64,000 nt of DNA from an uncultured Flavobacteriaceae bacterium (GCA_947500525.1 CANMSH010000008.1:1-64000); one strand, 5' to 3'. Shown: positions 16,808-26,657, counted from the first letter of the stretch. Translations and numbers: made by a program. Notes: generated from the letters alone by a model not told the origin.

Positions 16808-17896
16808 ATGGCAAAAAAATCAATTCTAAATAAAAAATCGCTTACTTTTTTAGAGAAATACTTAAATAATGCTTCACCAACAGGCTATGAGTGGGAGGGG
16901 CAAAAAATATGGATGAACTATCTAAAACCCTATGTTGATGAGTTTATTACCGATACCTATGGCACTGCAGTAGGTGTGATCAACCCAAAGGCAAAATATA
17001 AAGTAGTCATCGAAGGACATGCCGACGAAATTTCTTGGTATGTAAATTATATTTCAGACAATGGTTTACTTTACGTAGTTAGAAATGGAGGTTCTGATCA
17101 CCAAATTGCACCAAGTAAAGTAGTCAATATTCATACAAAGAAAGGTATTGTAAAAGGTATATTCGGATGGCCAGCTATTCATACAAGAAGCAGAGCAAAA
17201 GAAGAGCCGCCAAAACCCAATAATATCTTTATTGATGTAGGTTGTAAAAAGAAAGCAGAAGTAGAGAAGTTAGGTATCCATGTAGGTTGTGTAATTACCT
17301 ATCCTGATGAGTTTCATATACTAAACAAAGACAATTTTGTATGCCGTGCGCTTGATAATCGCATGGGTGGATTTATGATTGCTGAGGTAGCTCGCTTACT
17401 CAAAGAGAATAAAAAGAAATTACCATTTGGCTTGTATATTGTAAATGCAGTGCAAGAAGAAATAGGTTTACGTGGGGCGCAAATGATAGCCGAAAGAATT
17501 CAGCCAAATGCGGCCATTGTTACTGATGTAACACATGATACAACCACTCCAATGATCGATAAAAAAGTACAAGGCCATTGCGAAATAGGTAAAGGTCCGG
17601 TTATTGCCTATGCTCCGGCAGTGCAACAAAAATTACGCGATTTAATTACAGATACTGCCGAAGAAAAGAAAATTCCGTTTCAACGTAACGCTTTATCAAG
17701 AAGTACAGGTACAGATACTGATGCTTTCGCGTATAGTAATAGTGGTGTTGCAAGTGCATTGATTTCATTGCCATTGCGTTATATGCATACTACGGTTGAA
17801 ACAGTGCATAAAGATGACGTTGAAAATGTAATTAAGTTAATCTATGAATCGCTGTTAAAGATTAAAAGCGGAGAAACATTCAGTTATTTTAAATAA
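16808..17896 (+). CDS. M42-family metallopeptidase (glutamyl/tetrahedral aminopeptidase type)
   Basis: This 362-residue cytosolic zinc/cobalt aminopeptidase matches the M42 family. Metal and catalytic residues can be followed in order: H71 in GHADE, D183 in ALDNRMGG, E217-E218 in QEEIG, D240 in VTDVTHDT and H327 in RYMHTTVE. Length is usual for the family. It removes N-terminal residues from peptides released by proteolysis. A hairpin terminator follows, immediately before the prsW start. Confidence 0.93.
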   Translation: MAKKSILNKKSLTFLEKYLNNASPTGYEWEGQKIWMNYLKPYVDEFITDTYGTAVGVINPKAKYKVVIEGHADEISWYVNYISDNGLLYVVRNGGSDHQIAPSKVVNIHTKKGIVKGIFGWPAIHTRSRAKEEPPKPNNIFIDVGCKKKAEVEKLGIHVGCVITYPDEFHILNKDNFVCRALDNRMGGFMIAEVARLLKENKKKLPFGLYIVNAVQEEIGLRGAQMIAERIQPNAAIVTDVTHDTTTPMIDKKVQGHCEIGKGPVIAYAPAVQQKLRDLITDTAEEKKIPFQRNALSRSTGTDTDAFAYSNSGVASALISLPLRYMHTTVETVHKDDVENVIKLIYESLLKIKSGETFSYFK

Positions 17897-17901
17897 TCTA
17901 A

Positions 17902-17928
17902 AAAGCCTCGAAAGAGGCTTTCGTTTTC
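17902..17928 (+). terminator. Terminator hairpin just before the prsW start codon
   Basis: AAAGCCTC-GAAA-GAGGCTTT is a perfect 8-bp stem with a stable GNRA-type tetraloop, followed by TCGTTTTC. It ends 2 nt before the ATG at 17930, so it should stop most readthrough from the peptidase gene. It leaves no space for an independent promoter between hairpin and ATG. Confidence 0.8.
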
Positions 17929-17929
17929 T

Positions 17930-18604
17930 ATGAAGTTATTTCTAATGGCCGTAGCGCCAGCCCTTGTAATTATGGTGTATATCTATTTAAAGGATAAACA
18001 CGAAAAAGAACCGAAACAATTGTTGTTGTATAATTTCTTAGCTGGGGCCGTTGTGAGCATTTTTGTAACAACAATCTTGTATCTTTTATTTGAAATGTTT
18101 TTCCCGGCATTTCTTGAAAAAAGTATCCTTGACCAGTTTGTCAAAGCCTTTTTAATGGTTGGTTTAATAGAAGAATTTAGTAAATACATTATTGTAAGGT
18201 ATTATGCACAACCCAAAAAAGCCTTCAATGAACCTTTTGATGGTATTGTATATGCGGTGATGGTATCTATGGGTTTTGCGGTGACCGAAAATCTGTTTTA
18301 TGTGTTTCAATATGGAATGCCTACTGCAATTACACGTGCTTTTACTGCTGTACCGGCCCATGCAACGTTTGGAGTTTTAATGGGCTATTTTATGGGAAAG
18401 GCAAAATTCTCTAACAATAAAAAAAGAATGAACCTTCTAGGTCTGCTCTTGGCAATTATCTTTCATGGCGCCTACGATTTCTTTTTGTTCATACCATTTG
18501 TGCCCGGTATTTGGGCTGGTGCCTTTGTTTCGTTAGGGATTGGTTTGTTATTGTCGCGCAAGGCCATGAAGATACATCAAAACAATTCAAATTTCAAAGC
18601 CTAA
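17930..18604 (+). CDS. PrsW-family intramembrane protease
   Basis: This 224-residue membrane protein has about seven hydrophobic segments and the PrsW-type motifs: E81-E82 in GLIEEFSKY, E120-N121 in FAVTENLFY, H144 in PAHATFG and H179 in FHGAYDFF. PrsW-type proteases cleave anti-sigma factors at membranes in Bacillus. Here the substrate is unknown. The start codon follows a terminator hairpin directly, and a second terminator follows the gene, so it is a single-gene unit whose promoter must lie within or before the hairpin. Confidence 0.88.
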   Translation: MKLFLMAVAPALVIMVYIYLKDKHEKEPKQLLLYNFLAGAVVSIFVTTILYLLFEMFFPAFLEKSILDQFVKAFLMVGLIEEFSKYIIVRYYAQPKKAFNEPFDGIVYAVMVSMGFAVTENLFYVFQYGMPTAITRAFTAVPAHATFGVLMGYFMGKAKFSNNKKRMNLLGLLLAIIFHGAYDFFLFIPFVPGIWAGAFVSLGIGLLLSRKAMKIHQNNSNFKA

Positions 18605-18628
18605 GCGTTTAGAAATGTTTAACAAAAT

Positions 18629-18657
18629 AAAAATAGTTAACATTGTTAACTATTTTT
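18629..18657 (+). terminator. Terminator after prsW
   Basis: AAAAATAGTTAAC-ATT-GTTAACTATTTTT is a perfect 13-bp stem with a 3-nt loop, followed by T/A-rich sequence. It separates prsW from the carboxylase operon. Confidence 0.7.
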
Positions 18658-18698
18658 AAATTTTAACCTATATTTACCGTCAATTAAAACTAAACAAC

Positions 18699-19184
18699 GT
18701 GAATACTTCATATAACGTAAAAGTGAATAACGACTTCGATTTTGTGATCGATGAAACAGCACTCGCTAACTTAAATGCCGTTCAAGATTCTGATACAACG
18801 TTTCACATTTTAAATGAGCATAAATCGTACAAAGCAGTATTAATAGACGCTGATTTTATTCAAAAGAAATATACCATCAGCATCAATAACAATACCTATA
18901 CAGTCGATATTTCAAATGAATTAGACCTGTTAATTAAAGAAATGGGCTTCTCTTTGGGGAATGCGAAAAAAGTAAATGAAATTAAGGCACCAATGCCCGG
19001 TCTTATTTTAGACATCAATATTAAAGTTGGTGATACCGTAAATGAAGGAGATACACTCTTGGTATTAGAGGCAATGAAAATGGAAAACAGTATTGCGAGT
19101 CCGCGTGAGGGTGTGATCAAGTCTATTTCGGTACAAAAGACCGATGCAGTAGAAAAAAATCAATTGTTAATTGAATTCGAATAG
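18699..19184 (+). CDS. Biotin carboxyl carrier protein of an acyl-CoA carboxylase
   Basis: This 161-residue protein is a biotin carrier. The C-terminal lipoyl/biotinyl domain (about 94-161) begins IKAPMPGLILDINIKVGD. K127 in LEAMKMEN is the biotinylated lysine. The N-terminal 90 residues, with TISINNNTYTVDIS, are typical of this short BCCP type. The start codon is GTG. The stop is followed 1 nt later by the biotin carboxylase start and then the carboxyltransferase, giving a three-component carboxylase operon. Confidence 0.9.
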   Translation: MNTSYNVKVNNDFDFVIDETALANLNAVQDSDTTFHILNEHKSYKAVLIDADFIQKKYTISINNNTYTVDISNELDLLIKEMGFSLGNAKKVNEIKAPMPGLILDINIKVGDTVNEGDTLLVLEAMKMENSIASPREGVIKSISVQKTDAVEKNQLLIEFE

Positions 19185-19185
19185 T

Positions 19186-20625
19186 ATGAAAAAGATATTA
19201 GTTGCAAATAGAGGAGAGATCGCTATTAGAGTGATGCAAACCGCAAAAAAAATGGGTATCAAAACCGTGGCGGTATATTCAACTGTAGATAGGCATGCGC
19301 CGCATGTAAAGTATGCTGATGAAGCAGTATTAATAGGTGAAGCTCCTTCTGGTGAATCGTATTTGCGCGGTGATAAAATTATAGAGGTAGCCAAAAGCTT
19401 ACAAGTTGATGGTATTCACCCTGGATATGGTTTTTTAAGCGAAAACGCCGATTTTGCCGAAAAAGTAGAACAAAATAACCTTGTATTCATAGGTCCAAGG
19501 TCAAAAGCCATCAAAGTGATGGGAAGTAAGTTAGCGGCTAAAGATGCTGTGAAAGCATACGATATCCCTATGGTTCCTGGTATTGATAAGGCTATTACCG
19601 ATGTTAAAAAAGCAACAGAAATTGCGAAAGAAATAGGCTTTCCTATTTTAATAAAAGCGTCTGCTGGTGGTGGTGGAAAAGGCATGCGCGTAGTGAATAA
19701 AGAAGCCGATTTAGAGTCACAAATGAATAGAGCCATTAGTGAAGCAACTTCGGCCTTCGGAGACGGTTCGGTATTTATAGAAAAGTACGTAACCTCACCA
19801 CGACATATCGAAATTCAAGTGATGGCCGATACACATGGAAATGTTGTACATCTCTTTGAAAGAGAGTGTAGCATTCAACGGCGCCATCAAAAAGTAGTAG
19901 AAGAAGCACCATCGGCGGTATTAACGCCAAAGCTACGTGCTGAGATGGGAGAAGCCGCAATTAAAGTAGCCAAGGCCTGCGATTACGTAGGAGCAGGTAC
20001 AGTTGAGTTTCTATTAGATGATGATCACAATTTCTATTTTCTAGAAATGAATACTAGATTACAGGTAGAGCATCCTGTAAGTGAATTGATAAGTCAAACA
20101 GATTTAGTAGAATTACAAATTCGAGTGGCGAGAGGTGAGAAATTACCCATGCAACAAGAAGATTTGAAGATTACGGGACATGCCTTAGAATTAAGGGTGT
20201 ATGCCGAAGATTCATTAAATGATTTCTTACCAAGTGTGGGTACGCTAGACGTATATAAACTACCCGTAGGTAAAAATATTCGGGTAGATAATGGTTTTGA
20301 AGAAGGCATGGAGATTCCTATTTATTATGATCCAATGCTATCAAAGCTAATTACCTATGGTGAGACAAGAGCCGAAGCCATTGAATTAATGATAAAAGCA
20401 ATTGGTGAATATAAAATTGAAGGGATTCAAACAACGCTGCCTTTTGGTAAGTTCGTTTGTGAGCATGAGGCCTTTCGATCTGGTAATTTTGACACACATT
20501 TTGTGCAACAGTACTATTCGCCAGAAGCATTAAAAGGTCAACAAGAAGAAGAAGCAAAAATAGCTGCTCTTGTTGCTGTGCAACAATATATTAAAGATCA
20601 ACAATTGTTACGTTTACCAAATTAG
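19186..20625 (+). CDS. accC: Biotin carboxylase subunit of an acyl-CoA carboxylase
   Basis: This 479-residue ATP-grasp enzyme carboxylates the biotin of the upstream carrier using bicarbonate. Visible are the N-terminal ILVANRGEIAIRV, HPGYGFLSENADFAE, the ATP loop KASAGGGGKGM and the catalytic EMNTRLQVEHPVSE near residues 284-297. The frame extends upstream to a TTG at 19171, but ATG at 19186 fits the family's MKKILVANRGE start. The gene is cotranscribed with BCCP and the carboxyltransferase. Whether the complex serves propionyl-CoA or acetyl-CoA is set by the next gene. Confidence 0.96.
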   Translation: MKKILVANRGEIAIRVMQTAKKMGIKTVAVYSTVDRHAPHVKYADEAVLIGEAPSGESYLRGDKIIEVAKSLQVDGIHPGYGFLSENADFAEKVEQNNLVFIGPRSKAIKVMGSKLAAKDAVKAYDIPMVPGIDKAITDVKKATEIAKEIGFPILIKASAGGGGKGMRVVNKEADLESQMNRAISEATSAFGDGSVFIEKYVTSPRHIEIQVMADTHGNVVHLFERECSIQRRHQKVVEEAPSAVLTPKLRAEMGEAAIKVAKACDYVGAGTVEFLLDDDHNFYFLEMNTRLQVEHPVSELISQTDLVELQIRVARGEKLPMQQEDLKITGHALELRVYAEDSLNDFLPSVGTLDVYKLPVGKNIRVDNGFEEGMEIPIYYDPMLSKLITYGETRAEAIELMIKAIGEYKIEGIQTTLPFGKFVCEHEAFRSGNFDTHFVQQYYSPEALKGQQEEEAKIAALVAVQQYIKDQQLLRLPN

Positions 20626-20631
20626 ACCATC

Positions 20632-22173
20632 ATGGATACCAAAATAAAAAACTTAAACGAGAAATTAGCAAAGGCATATCTTGGTGGCGGTCAAGCCAGA
20701 ATAGATAGGCAACATGAGAAAAAGAAATTAACTGCTCGAGAGCGTGTTCATTATTTACTAGACGAAGGATCTTTTGAAGAGATTGGTGCTTTGGTGACAC
20801 ATAGAACCAAAGATTTCGGAATGGAAAAGCAGCAGTTTTATGGTGATGGTGTAGTCACTGGATATGGTACCGTAAATGGTCGTCTTGTATATGTTTTTGC
20901 CCAAGATTTTACCGTTTTCGGAGGTTCCTTATCGGAAACACATGCCGAAAAAATATGTAAAATAATGGACTTAGCCGTAAATGTAGGAGCTCCAATAATT
21001 GGTCTTAATGATTCTGGAGGTGCACGTATTCAAGAAGGTGTTCGTTCATTGGGAGGTTATGCCGATATTTTTTATAAAAATGTACAAGCATCAGGAGTCA
21101 TTCCTCAAATATCTGCCATCATGGGTCCATGTGCCGGTGGAGCTGTATATTCACCAGCAATGACCGATTTTACCTTAATGGTAGAAGATACCAGTTATAT
21201 GTTTGTAACAGGACCTAACGTAGTTAAAACGGTCACCAATGAAACAGTAACATCCGAAGAATTGGGAGGTGCGAGTACACATTCTACAAAGTCGGGTGTG
21301 GCACATAAAACATCAGCAAATGATATTGAATGTCTAGAAGATGTCAAAAAGTTGTTGAGCTATTTACCACAAAATAATACGCAAACTGCAGCTGTTTTGC
21401 CGATCAAATTGAAAGATGAAGTAAGAGAAAGCTTAGCAACAATTATTCCTGATAATGCCAACAAACCTTATGACATGCACGATGTTATAAAAGGTATTAT
21501 CGATGAAGATTCTTTCTATGAAATTCATAAAGATTATGCTGAAAATATTCTGGTAGGCTTCGCGCGTTTGGGCGGTAGGAGTGTAGGTATAGTTGCCAAT
21601 CAACCTTTATTTTTAGCAGGTGTGCTAGATGTAAATAGTTCAAAGAAAGCGGCCCGATTTGTACGTTTTTGTGATGCATTTAATATTCCACTCTTAGTCT
21701 TAGAAGATGTGCCAGGTTTTTTACCGGGTACAGATCAAGAATGGAATGGTATCATTGTACATGGAGCGAAACTTTTATATGCTTTGAGTGAGGCAACAGT
21801 GCCTAGAGTTACTGTAATTACAAGAAAGGCGTATGGAGGTGCTTATGATGTTATGAATTCGAAACATATTGGGGCCGATATGAATTTTGCTTGGCCAAGT
21901 GCAGAGATTGCCGTGATGGGAGCAAAAGGGGCCGCAGAAATTATCTTCAAAAAAGAAATTCAGGGCGCCGAAGATCCCGAAGCAAAATGGAAAGAAAAAG
22001 AAGCCGAATATGCAGAGTTGTTTGCAAATCCGTATAGCGCTGCCGAACGCGGTTTCATAGATGAGGTTATCCTACCGAAAAATACACGTCGCAAACTTAT
22101 CAAAGCCTTTGCGATGTTAGAAGATAAAAAGGTAGATCGCCCCAAACGTAAGCATGGAAATATACCACTGTAA
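20632..22173 (+). CDS. Carboxyltransferase subunit (propionyl-CoA carboxylase beta type)
   Basis: This 513-residue carboxyltransferase of the crotonase fold transfers the carboxyl group from biotin to an acyl-CoA. Features are [40 protein letters not shown] and the second-half [27 protein letters not shown] and [12 protein letters not shown]. This matches PCC-beta/MmdA-type subunits rather than AccD. The substrate is most likely propionyl-CoA (propionate, odd-chain or branched amino acid use); methylmalonyl-CoA mutase genes are not in the window. The gene ends 1 nt from the convergent T9SS cargo gene. Confidence 0.92.
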   Translation: MDTKIKNLNEKLAKAYLGGGQARIDRQHEKKKLTARERVHYLLDEGSFEEIGALVTHRTKDFGMEKQQFYGDGVVTGYGTVNGRLVYVFAQDFTVFGGSLSETHAEKICKIMDLAVNVGAPIIGLNDSGGARIQEGVRSLGGYADIFYKNVQASGVIPQISAIMGPCAGGAVYSPAMTDFTLMVEDTSYMFVTGPNVVKTVTNETVTSEELGGASTHSTKSGVAHKTSANDIECLEDVKKLLSYLPQNNTQTAAVLPIKLKDEVRESLATIIPDNANKPYDMHDVIKGIIDEDSFYEIHKDYAENILVGFARLGGRSVGIVANQPLFLAGVLDVNSSKKAARFVRFCDAFNIPLLVLEDVPGFLPGTDQEWNGIIVHGAKLLYALSEATVPRVTVITRKAYGGAYDVMNSKHIGADMNFAWPSAEIAVMGAKGAAEIIFKKEIQGAEDPEAKWKEKEAEYAELFANPYSAAERGFIDEVILPKNTRRKLIKAFAMLEDKKVDRPKRKHGNIPL

Positions 22174-22174
22174 T

Positions 22175-23635
22175 TTATTTAATAAATTTAAATGTTTGTA
22201 GACTGCCATTTGAGGATAGTTCTATGAAATAGACACCACTATGAAGTAAACTAGTGTCAATTGTTTTTTGTGCATTCAATTGTGAGCTCATAACTCGATG
22301 ACCAGAGGTGGTATATATTGTATACTGCTCAATATCAATATTACTTGAAATATGTAAGTTGTCTTTTACTGGATTAGGAAAAAGACCGATTTGTTTTTTT
22401 TGAATTGTTTCTGTGGTTAGAGTCGTACCACCTAACTCTGCAACATAAGCATCTACAGAGGTGCCATCTTGACTACCGCTCCAATCAGAACCAAATAATA
22501 AGCGTGTACCCGTAGGGCTTATAGTTACATGAGGTTCACCCCAATAATCAAATTCATTTTCGTCAGATCGATGATGAGCAACTCGGTATACATCGGCGCT
22601 GTTCTCGTTTACTTTAGCTATAAAAAGTTCTTGATCTAATAAATCTTGTCCATCCAAATCATATCCCATCATAGAAACGGCAATCCAACCACCTTCGGTG
22701 TTTTTATGAGCTAATGCAGATATGTGAGTACCAGATTGTGGATATCCGTAATCGGAAGTTGGAGTCACAGAGAAACAAATTCCATTAGTGGCATTGTGGG
22801 CTACTAAGGTACCTTGACAACCTCCATCCGGTCCTTCTTCAAAAGCGATGGCAAAATACGCATCGTCTCCATTACTTAATCTACCTAAGCAAGAATGTTC
22901 ACCTTTATCGATATTTAAGTCTCTTACAAAATTCCCTGAGGCATTATAAACTTTTTTATTATGATAAAACAAGTTTCCACTCGGAAAGGGCATTGGGGCT
23001 GTAAAGTTAATATCAGAAATGTTAAATGCCGTAATTGTATTTGTAGATATTCTATAATAATATGCTGATGTATTTCCACACCTGAAACTAATAACATCAG
23101 AATCCCAAGACATCATTTGTACATCATTTCCACCGGTTATTCCATCTGTGCACCCAGAGGCATCTTTTAAATTTACGAGTATTGTTTTATTTTGAGTACT
23201 TACATTATAACGAATCAAATCATTACTCGTATTATCAATGTAGAATAGGATATCAGGATCCGTAAAATGCCAAAATACACCTTCGAGATCGTCAGGGTTT
23301 ATATCATTCAAATTGCGAATGAATGTATAATCGGTTCCGTTTAACAAACGATGACCGCCACCTACTTCATAAAGAATTAATAAGGTTTCATTAGCATTCC
23401 ATGATTGAATAGTACTATACATAGGCACTATTTTTCCATTTGGAGTAACTTGAGAGATTCTTCGAATGGTAGTGTTCGAAAAAGATGGATCATTTACAGA
23501 GCCTAAATACGATGGCTTATTAATGTCTTGCATTGGACGAGCATTCAAATCATTTGCGATGTATCCCACAGAAAGATCTTGAGCGCACATACATTGAAAA
23601 ATAAAAACGAAAAATAACAATATTCTTGATTCCAT
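22175..23635 (-). CDS. Secreted beta-propeller-like protein with T9SS type A sorting domain
   Basis: This 486-residue protein has a Sec signal (ending CMCAQ) and a C-terminal domain of about 75 residues, GLFPNPVKDNLHIS ... GVYFIELSSNG ... FKFIK, typical of T9SS cargo. The body has repeated WD40/TolB-like beta blades such as PHVTISPTGTRLLFGSDW and DVQMMSWDSDVISF, so it is probably a beta-propeller. There is a loose resemblance to propeller lyases (oligogalacturonate lyase-like), but no catalytic residues can be assigned. It is expected to be at the cell surface or released. Confidence 0.8.
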   Translation of the reverse strand: MESRILLFFVFIFQCMCAQDLSVGYIANDLNARPMQDINKPSYLGSVNDPSFSNTTIRRISQVTPNGKIVPMYSTIQSWNANETLLILYEVGGGHRLLNGTDYTFIRNLNDINPDDLEGVFWHFTDPDILFYIDNTSNDLIRYNVSTQNKTILVNLKDASGCTDGITGGNDVQMMSWDSDVISFRCGNTSAYYYRISTNTITAFNISDINFTAPMPFPSGNLFYHNKKVYNASGNFVRDLNIDKGEHSCLGRLSNGDDAYFAIAFEEGPDGGCQGTLVAHNATNGICFSVTPTSDYGYPQSGTHISALAHKNTEGGWIAVSMMGYDLDGQDLLDQELFIAKVNENSADVYRVAHHRSDENEFDYWGEPHVTISPTGTRLLFGSDWSGSQDGTSVDAYVAELGGTTLTTETIQKKQIGLFPNPVKDNLHISSNIDIEQYTIYTTSGHRVMSSQLNAQKTIDTSLLHSGVYFIELSSNGSLQTFKFIK

Positions 23636-23747
23636 AATAACAAACGTTTTGCGGCTCGTAGGTGCGGCATAACGAAAATGGAAAGGAGGGTAATACCTTC
23701 TAAAGGTACAAAGAATAATTCAAATGTCTTTAGGTATGTAGGTTCTA

Positions 23748-24206
23748 TTAATTTGTGAAATGCAATTTCATACCTTCATGCGAAGCTTTAAAACCTAATT
23801 TTTCATAGAACTTTAAGGCTTCGGGACGTTTCTTGTCGGTTGTTAATTGTATCAAATGCGCATTTCTATCTTTGGCACGTTCGATCGCCCATTTAAATAA
23901 GGTTTCTCCTAGGCCTTCTCCTCTTTTATCTTTACGGATACGAACGGCTTCTATTTGGGCTCTAATACCGCCTTGATAGGTTAAATATTGAATAAAACTC
24001 AATTGCAAAGTGCCAATAATTGAGCCATCAGTATCTTGAATCACAATGAGCTCTTGATTGGGATCAGAATCTATTTTTTGAAAGGCATCATAATAAACCG
24101 CAGGCAGCGGATCTTGAAAATTCTCACGTGTTTGTCCTAAGGCATCGTCAGCAATCATTGCTACGAGTTTCGGAATATCTTCTTTAATGGCTTTTCTAAA
24201 TTTCAT
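23748..24206 (-). CDS. GNAT-family N-acetyltransferase
   Basis: This 152-residue protein matches the GNAT fold. The acetyl-CoA loop is VRIRKDKRGEGLGETLF, and a typical C-terminal ALKFYEKLGF follows. The substrate is unknown. It lies 1 nt upstream of the amidohydrolase gene in the same orientation (the amidohydrolase ends at 24208), so the two are probably cotranscribed. Confidence 0.9.
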   Translation of the reverse strand: MKFRKAIKEDIPKLVAMIADDALGQTRENFQDPLPAVYYDAFQKIDSDPNQELIVIQDTDGSIIGTLQLSFIQYLTYQGGIRAQIEAVRIRKDKRGEGLGETLFKWAIERAKDRNAHLIQLTTDKKRPEALKFYEKLGFKASHEGMKLHFTN

Positions 24207-24207
24207 A

Positions 24208-25296
24208 CTATTTAGGAAATAAACTTTTGTCTAATCCAGGCACAATGCGTAAAGCATTTTTATAATACACTTTTTTTAATACGTCGTCATCTAGGTCTAG
24301 GCCATACATCGGCCAATAGGCATGGTATTTTTTGTGATACGGAAAATATTCATCGTTACTTTCTAGCACTCTAAAATAGGTAGGAAATTCTGTTGGTTTC
24401 CAACTATCCTTTCCAAATAAAATACGATCCTGATATTTTATAAAAAAGGCCTTCGCAAAACGTGGTTGTCTTCCTAATTCAGCGATGATAGCACCAATTT
24501 CTACCGCCATATTAGGCATTTCATCCATCAATTCTGATAATTTTCCGAGGTTATTAGCAAACCATCCCATATGCGCATTAATGAATTGAGTTTTCGGATG
24601 CTTTCGAAACATATTGTGTTGTTCTTCGATAATCTGTTCCCACGGAACAGGATTCGTAGCACTTCGTTTTCTACGTGGATGCGTTTTTAATTCTAACCAT
24701 CGTTCATTATCTCCATCAAACGGATCCCAAAAAGATTTCGGATCAGCTGCATGAATTAAAACAGGAATACCGAGTTCACCGCATTTCGCCCAAATAGGAT
24801 CTAATCTCGGATCATCAATAGCTACGCGTTTTCCGTTAATATCAGTATTTCGCAAGCCTAAACTCTTGTATACTTTCAATCCGCGTGCACCATTTTTCAC
24901 ATCTTGTTCAAGTTGAGCGGCCGCTTTTTTACCCCAGCCTTTTTCACCTACACCCTGAAAACTAACATTTGCAAATACTACAAATCGGTTTGGGTAATGG
25001 TCACCAATATTTTTGACCGATTGTTGTAGTTTTTCTCCCGAACGTCCGCTAAGATTTACCATAATCCCCATATTCAATGTGTCCATGGCTGCAATCACCG
25101 GAGCCAAGTCTTGGGTAGGCATTCTATATTGATGTCCGTGAATATCTATAAAGGGAAATTTTGCCTTTTTTATGATGTTACCAGGTACAACCAATGTTGA
25201 TTTCGGATTGTATTCTTCGAAAGTTAAATCTTGCGCTGAAATTGAAAAAACGACGAAAAAACTAAGAACGAAAACGAAGGTATTTTTAAAATTCAT
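24208..25296 (-). CDS. Secreted amidohydrolase (Amidohydro_2-like)
   Basis: This 362-residue exported protein has a signal peptide ending SISAQ. Its TIM-barrel metal motifs in order are DIHGH (D51, H53, H55), GLKVYKSLG (with a bridging Lys), LIHAADP and INAHMGW, then LFGKDSW carrying the late Asp. It is related to Amidohydro_2/decarboxylase-type enzymes. Whether it hydrolyses an amide, a lactone or decarboxylates a substrate cannot be told. It is transcribed first in a two-gene unit with the GNAT gene. Confidence 0.85.
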   Translation of the reverse strand: MNFKNTFVFVLSFFVVFSISAQDLTFEEYNPKSTLVVPGNIIKKAKFPFIDIHGHQYRMPTQDLAPVIAAMDTLNMGIMVNLSGRSGEKLQQSVKNIGDHYPNRFVVFANVSFQGVGEKGWGKKAAAQLEQDVKNGARGLKVYKSLGLRNTDINGKRVAIDDPRLDPIWAKCGELGIPVLIHAADPKSFWDPFDGDNERWLELKTHPRRKRSATNPVPWEQIIEEQHNMFRKHPKTQFINAHMGWFANNLGKLSELMDEMPNMAVEIGAIIAELGRQPRFAKAFFIKYQDRILFGKDSWKPTEFPTYFRVLESNDEYFPYHKKYHAYWPMYGLDLDDDVLKKVYYKNALRIVPGLDKSLFPK

Positions 25297-25416
25297 GTAG
25301 TATTTTTTATGTGCTTTAAAGATACCAATATCAATAGTATCACCCTATTTTTTAGGAAATGTTTAACATGTACTACTATACTGATAGTTAACGGTATATT
25401 AATAGAAGAATAAGTT

Positions 25417-25444
25417 TTGAATCGGTAGAATTGAAGTACCTTTG
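25417..25444 (+). promoter_or_regulatory. Bacteroidota promoter abutting the efflux gene start
   Basis: A -33 TTG at 25417-25419 is followed 17 nt later by TACCTTTG (25437-25444), a good match to TAnnTTTG. The ATG at 25449 lies only 4 nt beyond, so transcription is expected to start at about the start codon. Confidence 0.65.
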
Positions 25445-25448
25445 CTTA

Positions 25449-26657
25449 ATGCAAGGAAAACAGGCGAAGCCAGAGTTTGAATTTATAGCCTTAATGGCAT
25501 CGTTAATGTCTAGTGTCGCCTTGACTATTGACGCATTATTGCCAGCACTGCCCGATATTGGAGCCTATCTAAAGGTGGTAAATACCAATGACAATCAGTT
25601 ATTGATTACTATGATTTTTTTGGGCCTCGGATTTGGCCAGTTGATCTTCGGACCACTCTCAGATAGTTTCGGTAGAAAACCTGTAGTATATGTTGGTTTT
25701 ATGTTGTTTATAATTGCCAGTATTATATGTGTTACTACTCAAAACTTTGAAATGATGATTGCAGGTCGTGTATTGCAGGGCGTCGGCTTGTCATCACCAA
25801 GAACAATGGCAATTACCATTATTCGTGATAGATATAGCGGAGATTATATGGCTAAAATCGTTTCTATTGTAGTGATGGTATTTATTCTAATTCCTGTTAT
25901 TGCACCCGCCATGGGGCAATTTTTGTTAAACTTTTACCATTGGAAAGCTATTTTTTACGTAAACCTTGTGATAGGAATATTAGTCATGATTTGGTTCGCC
26001 AAAAGACAACCAGAAACACTTAAAACTGAAAATAAAATACCTTTCACATGGCGCCTATTTATTGACGGTACAAGAGAATTTATGAAATATAAGCGAGCTG
26101 TTGCATATACCTTGGTATCTGGTTTTATAACAGGTTCGTTTATGGTATATATAAGTACATCACAACAAATTTTTGAACAGCAATATGACATGGCCGAACT
26201 CTTTCCATATATTTTTGCGAGTCTAGCAATTTCTATTGGGTTGGCGACTTTTTTAAATAGTCAATTGGTTGTGAAATATGGAATGTTTAAAATTGCTTAC
26301 ACGGCAATGATTGCCTTTGTACTAATTTCTATAGCGTATGTCGCATTGTTTTGGTCAGGTAATAATCCAAGTGTAGCCGTATTGATTGGTTTCTGTTCTA
26401 TTCAGTTTTTCTCAATAGGATTTTTATTCGGGAATCTTCGTGCCTTAGCCATGCAACCCTTAGGACATATTGCTGGCATTGGGGCAGCAATTAATGGGTT
26501 TCTTTCAACCGTAATGGCTGTGCCTATAGCGAATTATGTAGGTAGCTTTGTAAATGATTCGGTCTTGCCTCTATTTATTGGCTTTACTATTTTCGGAATT
26601 TTATCCTTATTTATTTTTGTAGCCTTAAAAAGAAAAACGCTGTTAGTGAAGTCATAG
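25449..26657 (+). CDS. Bcr/CflA-type MFS drug-efflux transporter
   Basis: This 402-residue, 12-helix transporter belongs to the MFS drug:H+ antiporter subfamily related to Bcr/CflA. It has the GPLSDSFGRKPVV motif A, the GRVLQGVGLSSPR motif after helix 4, and the DALLPALPDIG entrance motif in helix 1. An upstream TTG at 25431 is in frame but overlaps the promoter, so the ATG at 25449 is preferred. The substrate is unknown. The gene is divergent from the amidohydrolase. Confidence 0.9.
   Translation: MQGKQAKPEFEFIALMASLMSSVALTIDALLPALPDIGAYLKVVNTNDNQLLITMIFLGLGFGQLIFGPLSDSFGRKPVVYVGFMLFIIASIICVTTQNFEMMIAGRVLQGVGLSSPRTMAITIIRDRYSGDYMAKIVSIVVMVFILIPVIAPAMGQFLLNFYHWKAIFYVNLVIGILVMIWFAKRQPETLKTENKIPFTWRLFIDGTREFMKYKRAVAYTLVSGFITGSFMVYISTSQQIFEQQYDMAELFPYIFASLAISIGLATFLNSQLVVKYGMFKIAYTAMIAFVLISIAYVALFWSGNNPSVAVLIGFCSIQFFSIGFLFGNLRALAMQPLGHIAGIGAAINGFLSTVMAVPIANYVGSFVNDSVLPLFIGFTIFGILSLFIFVALKRKTLLVKS

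Noticed and set aside
19171..19185. Upstream in-frame TTG start for the biotin carboxylase gene
   Set aside because: It overlaps the end of the carrier-protein gene, and the family start MKKILVANRGE is encoded by the ATG at 19186.
22174..22192. Terminator between the carboxyltransferase and T9SS cargo genes
   Set aside because: The AATTTATTTAATAAATTT palindrome is all A/T and lies over the ends of both genes, too weak to call with confidence.
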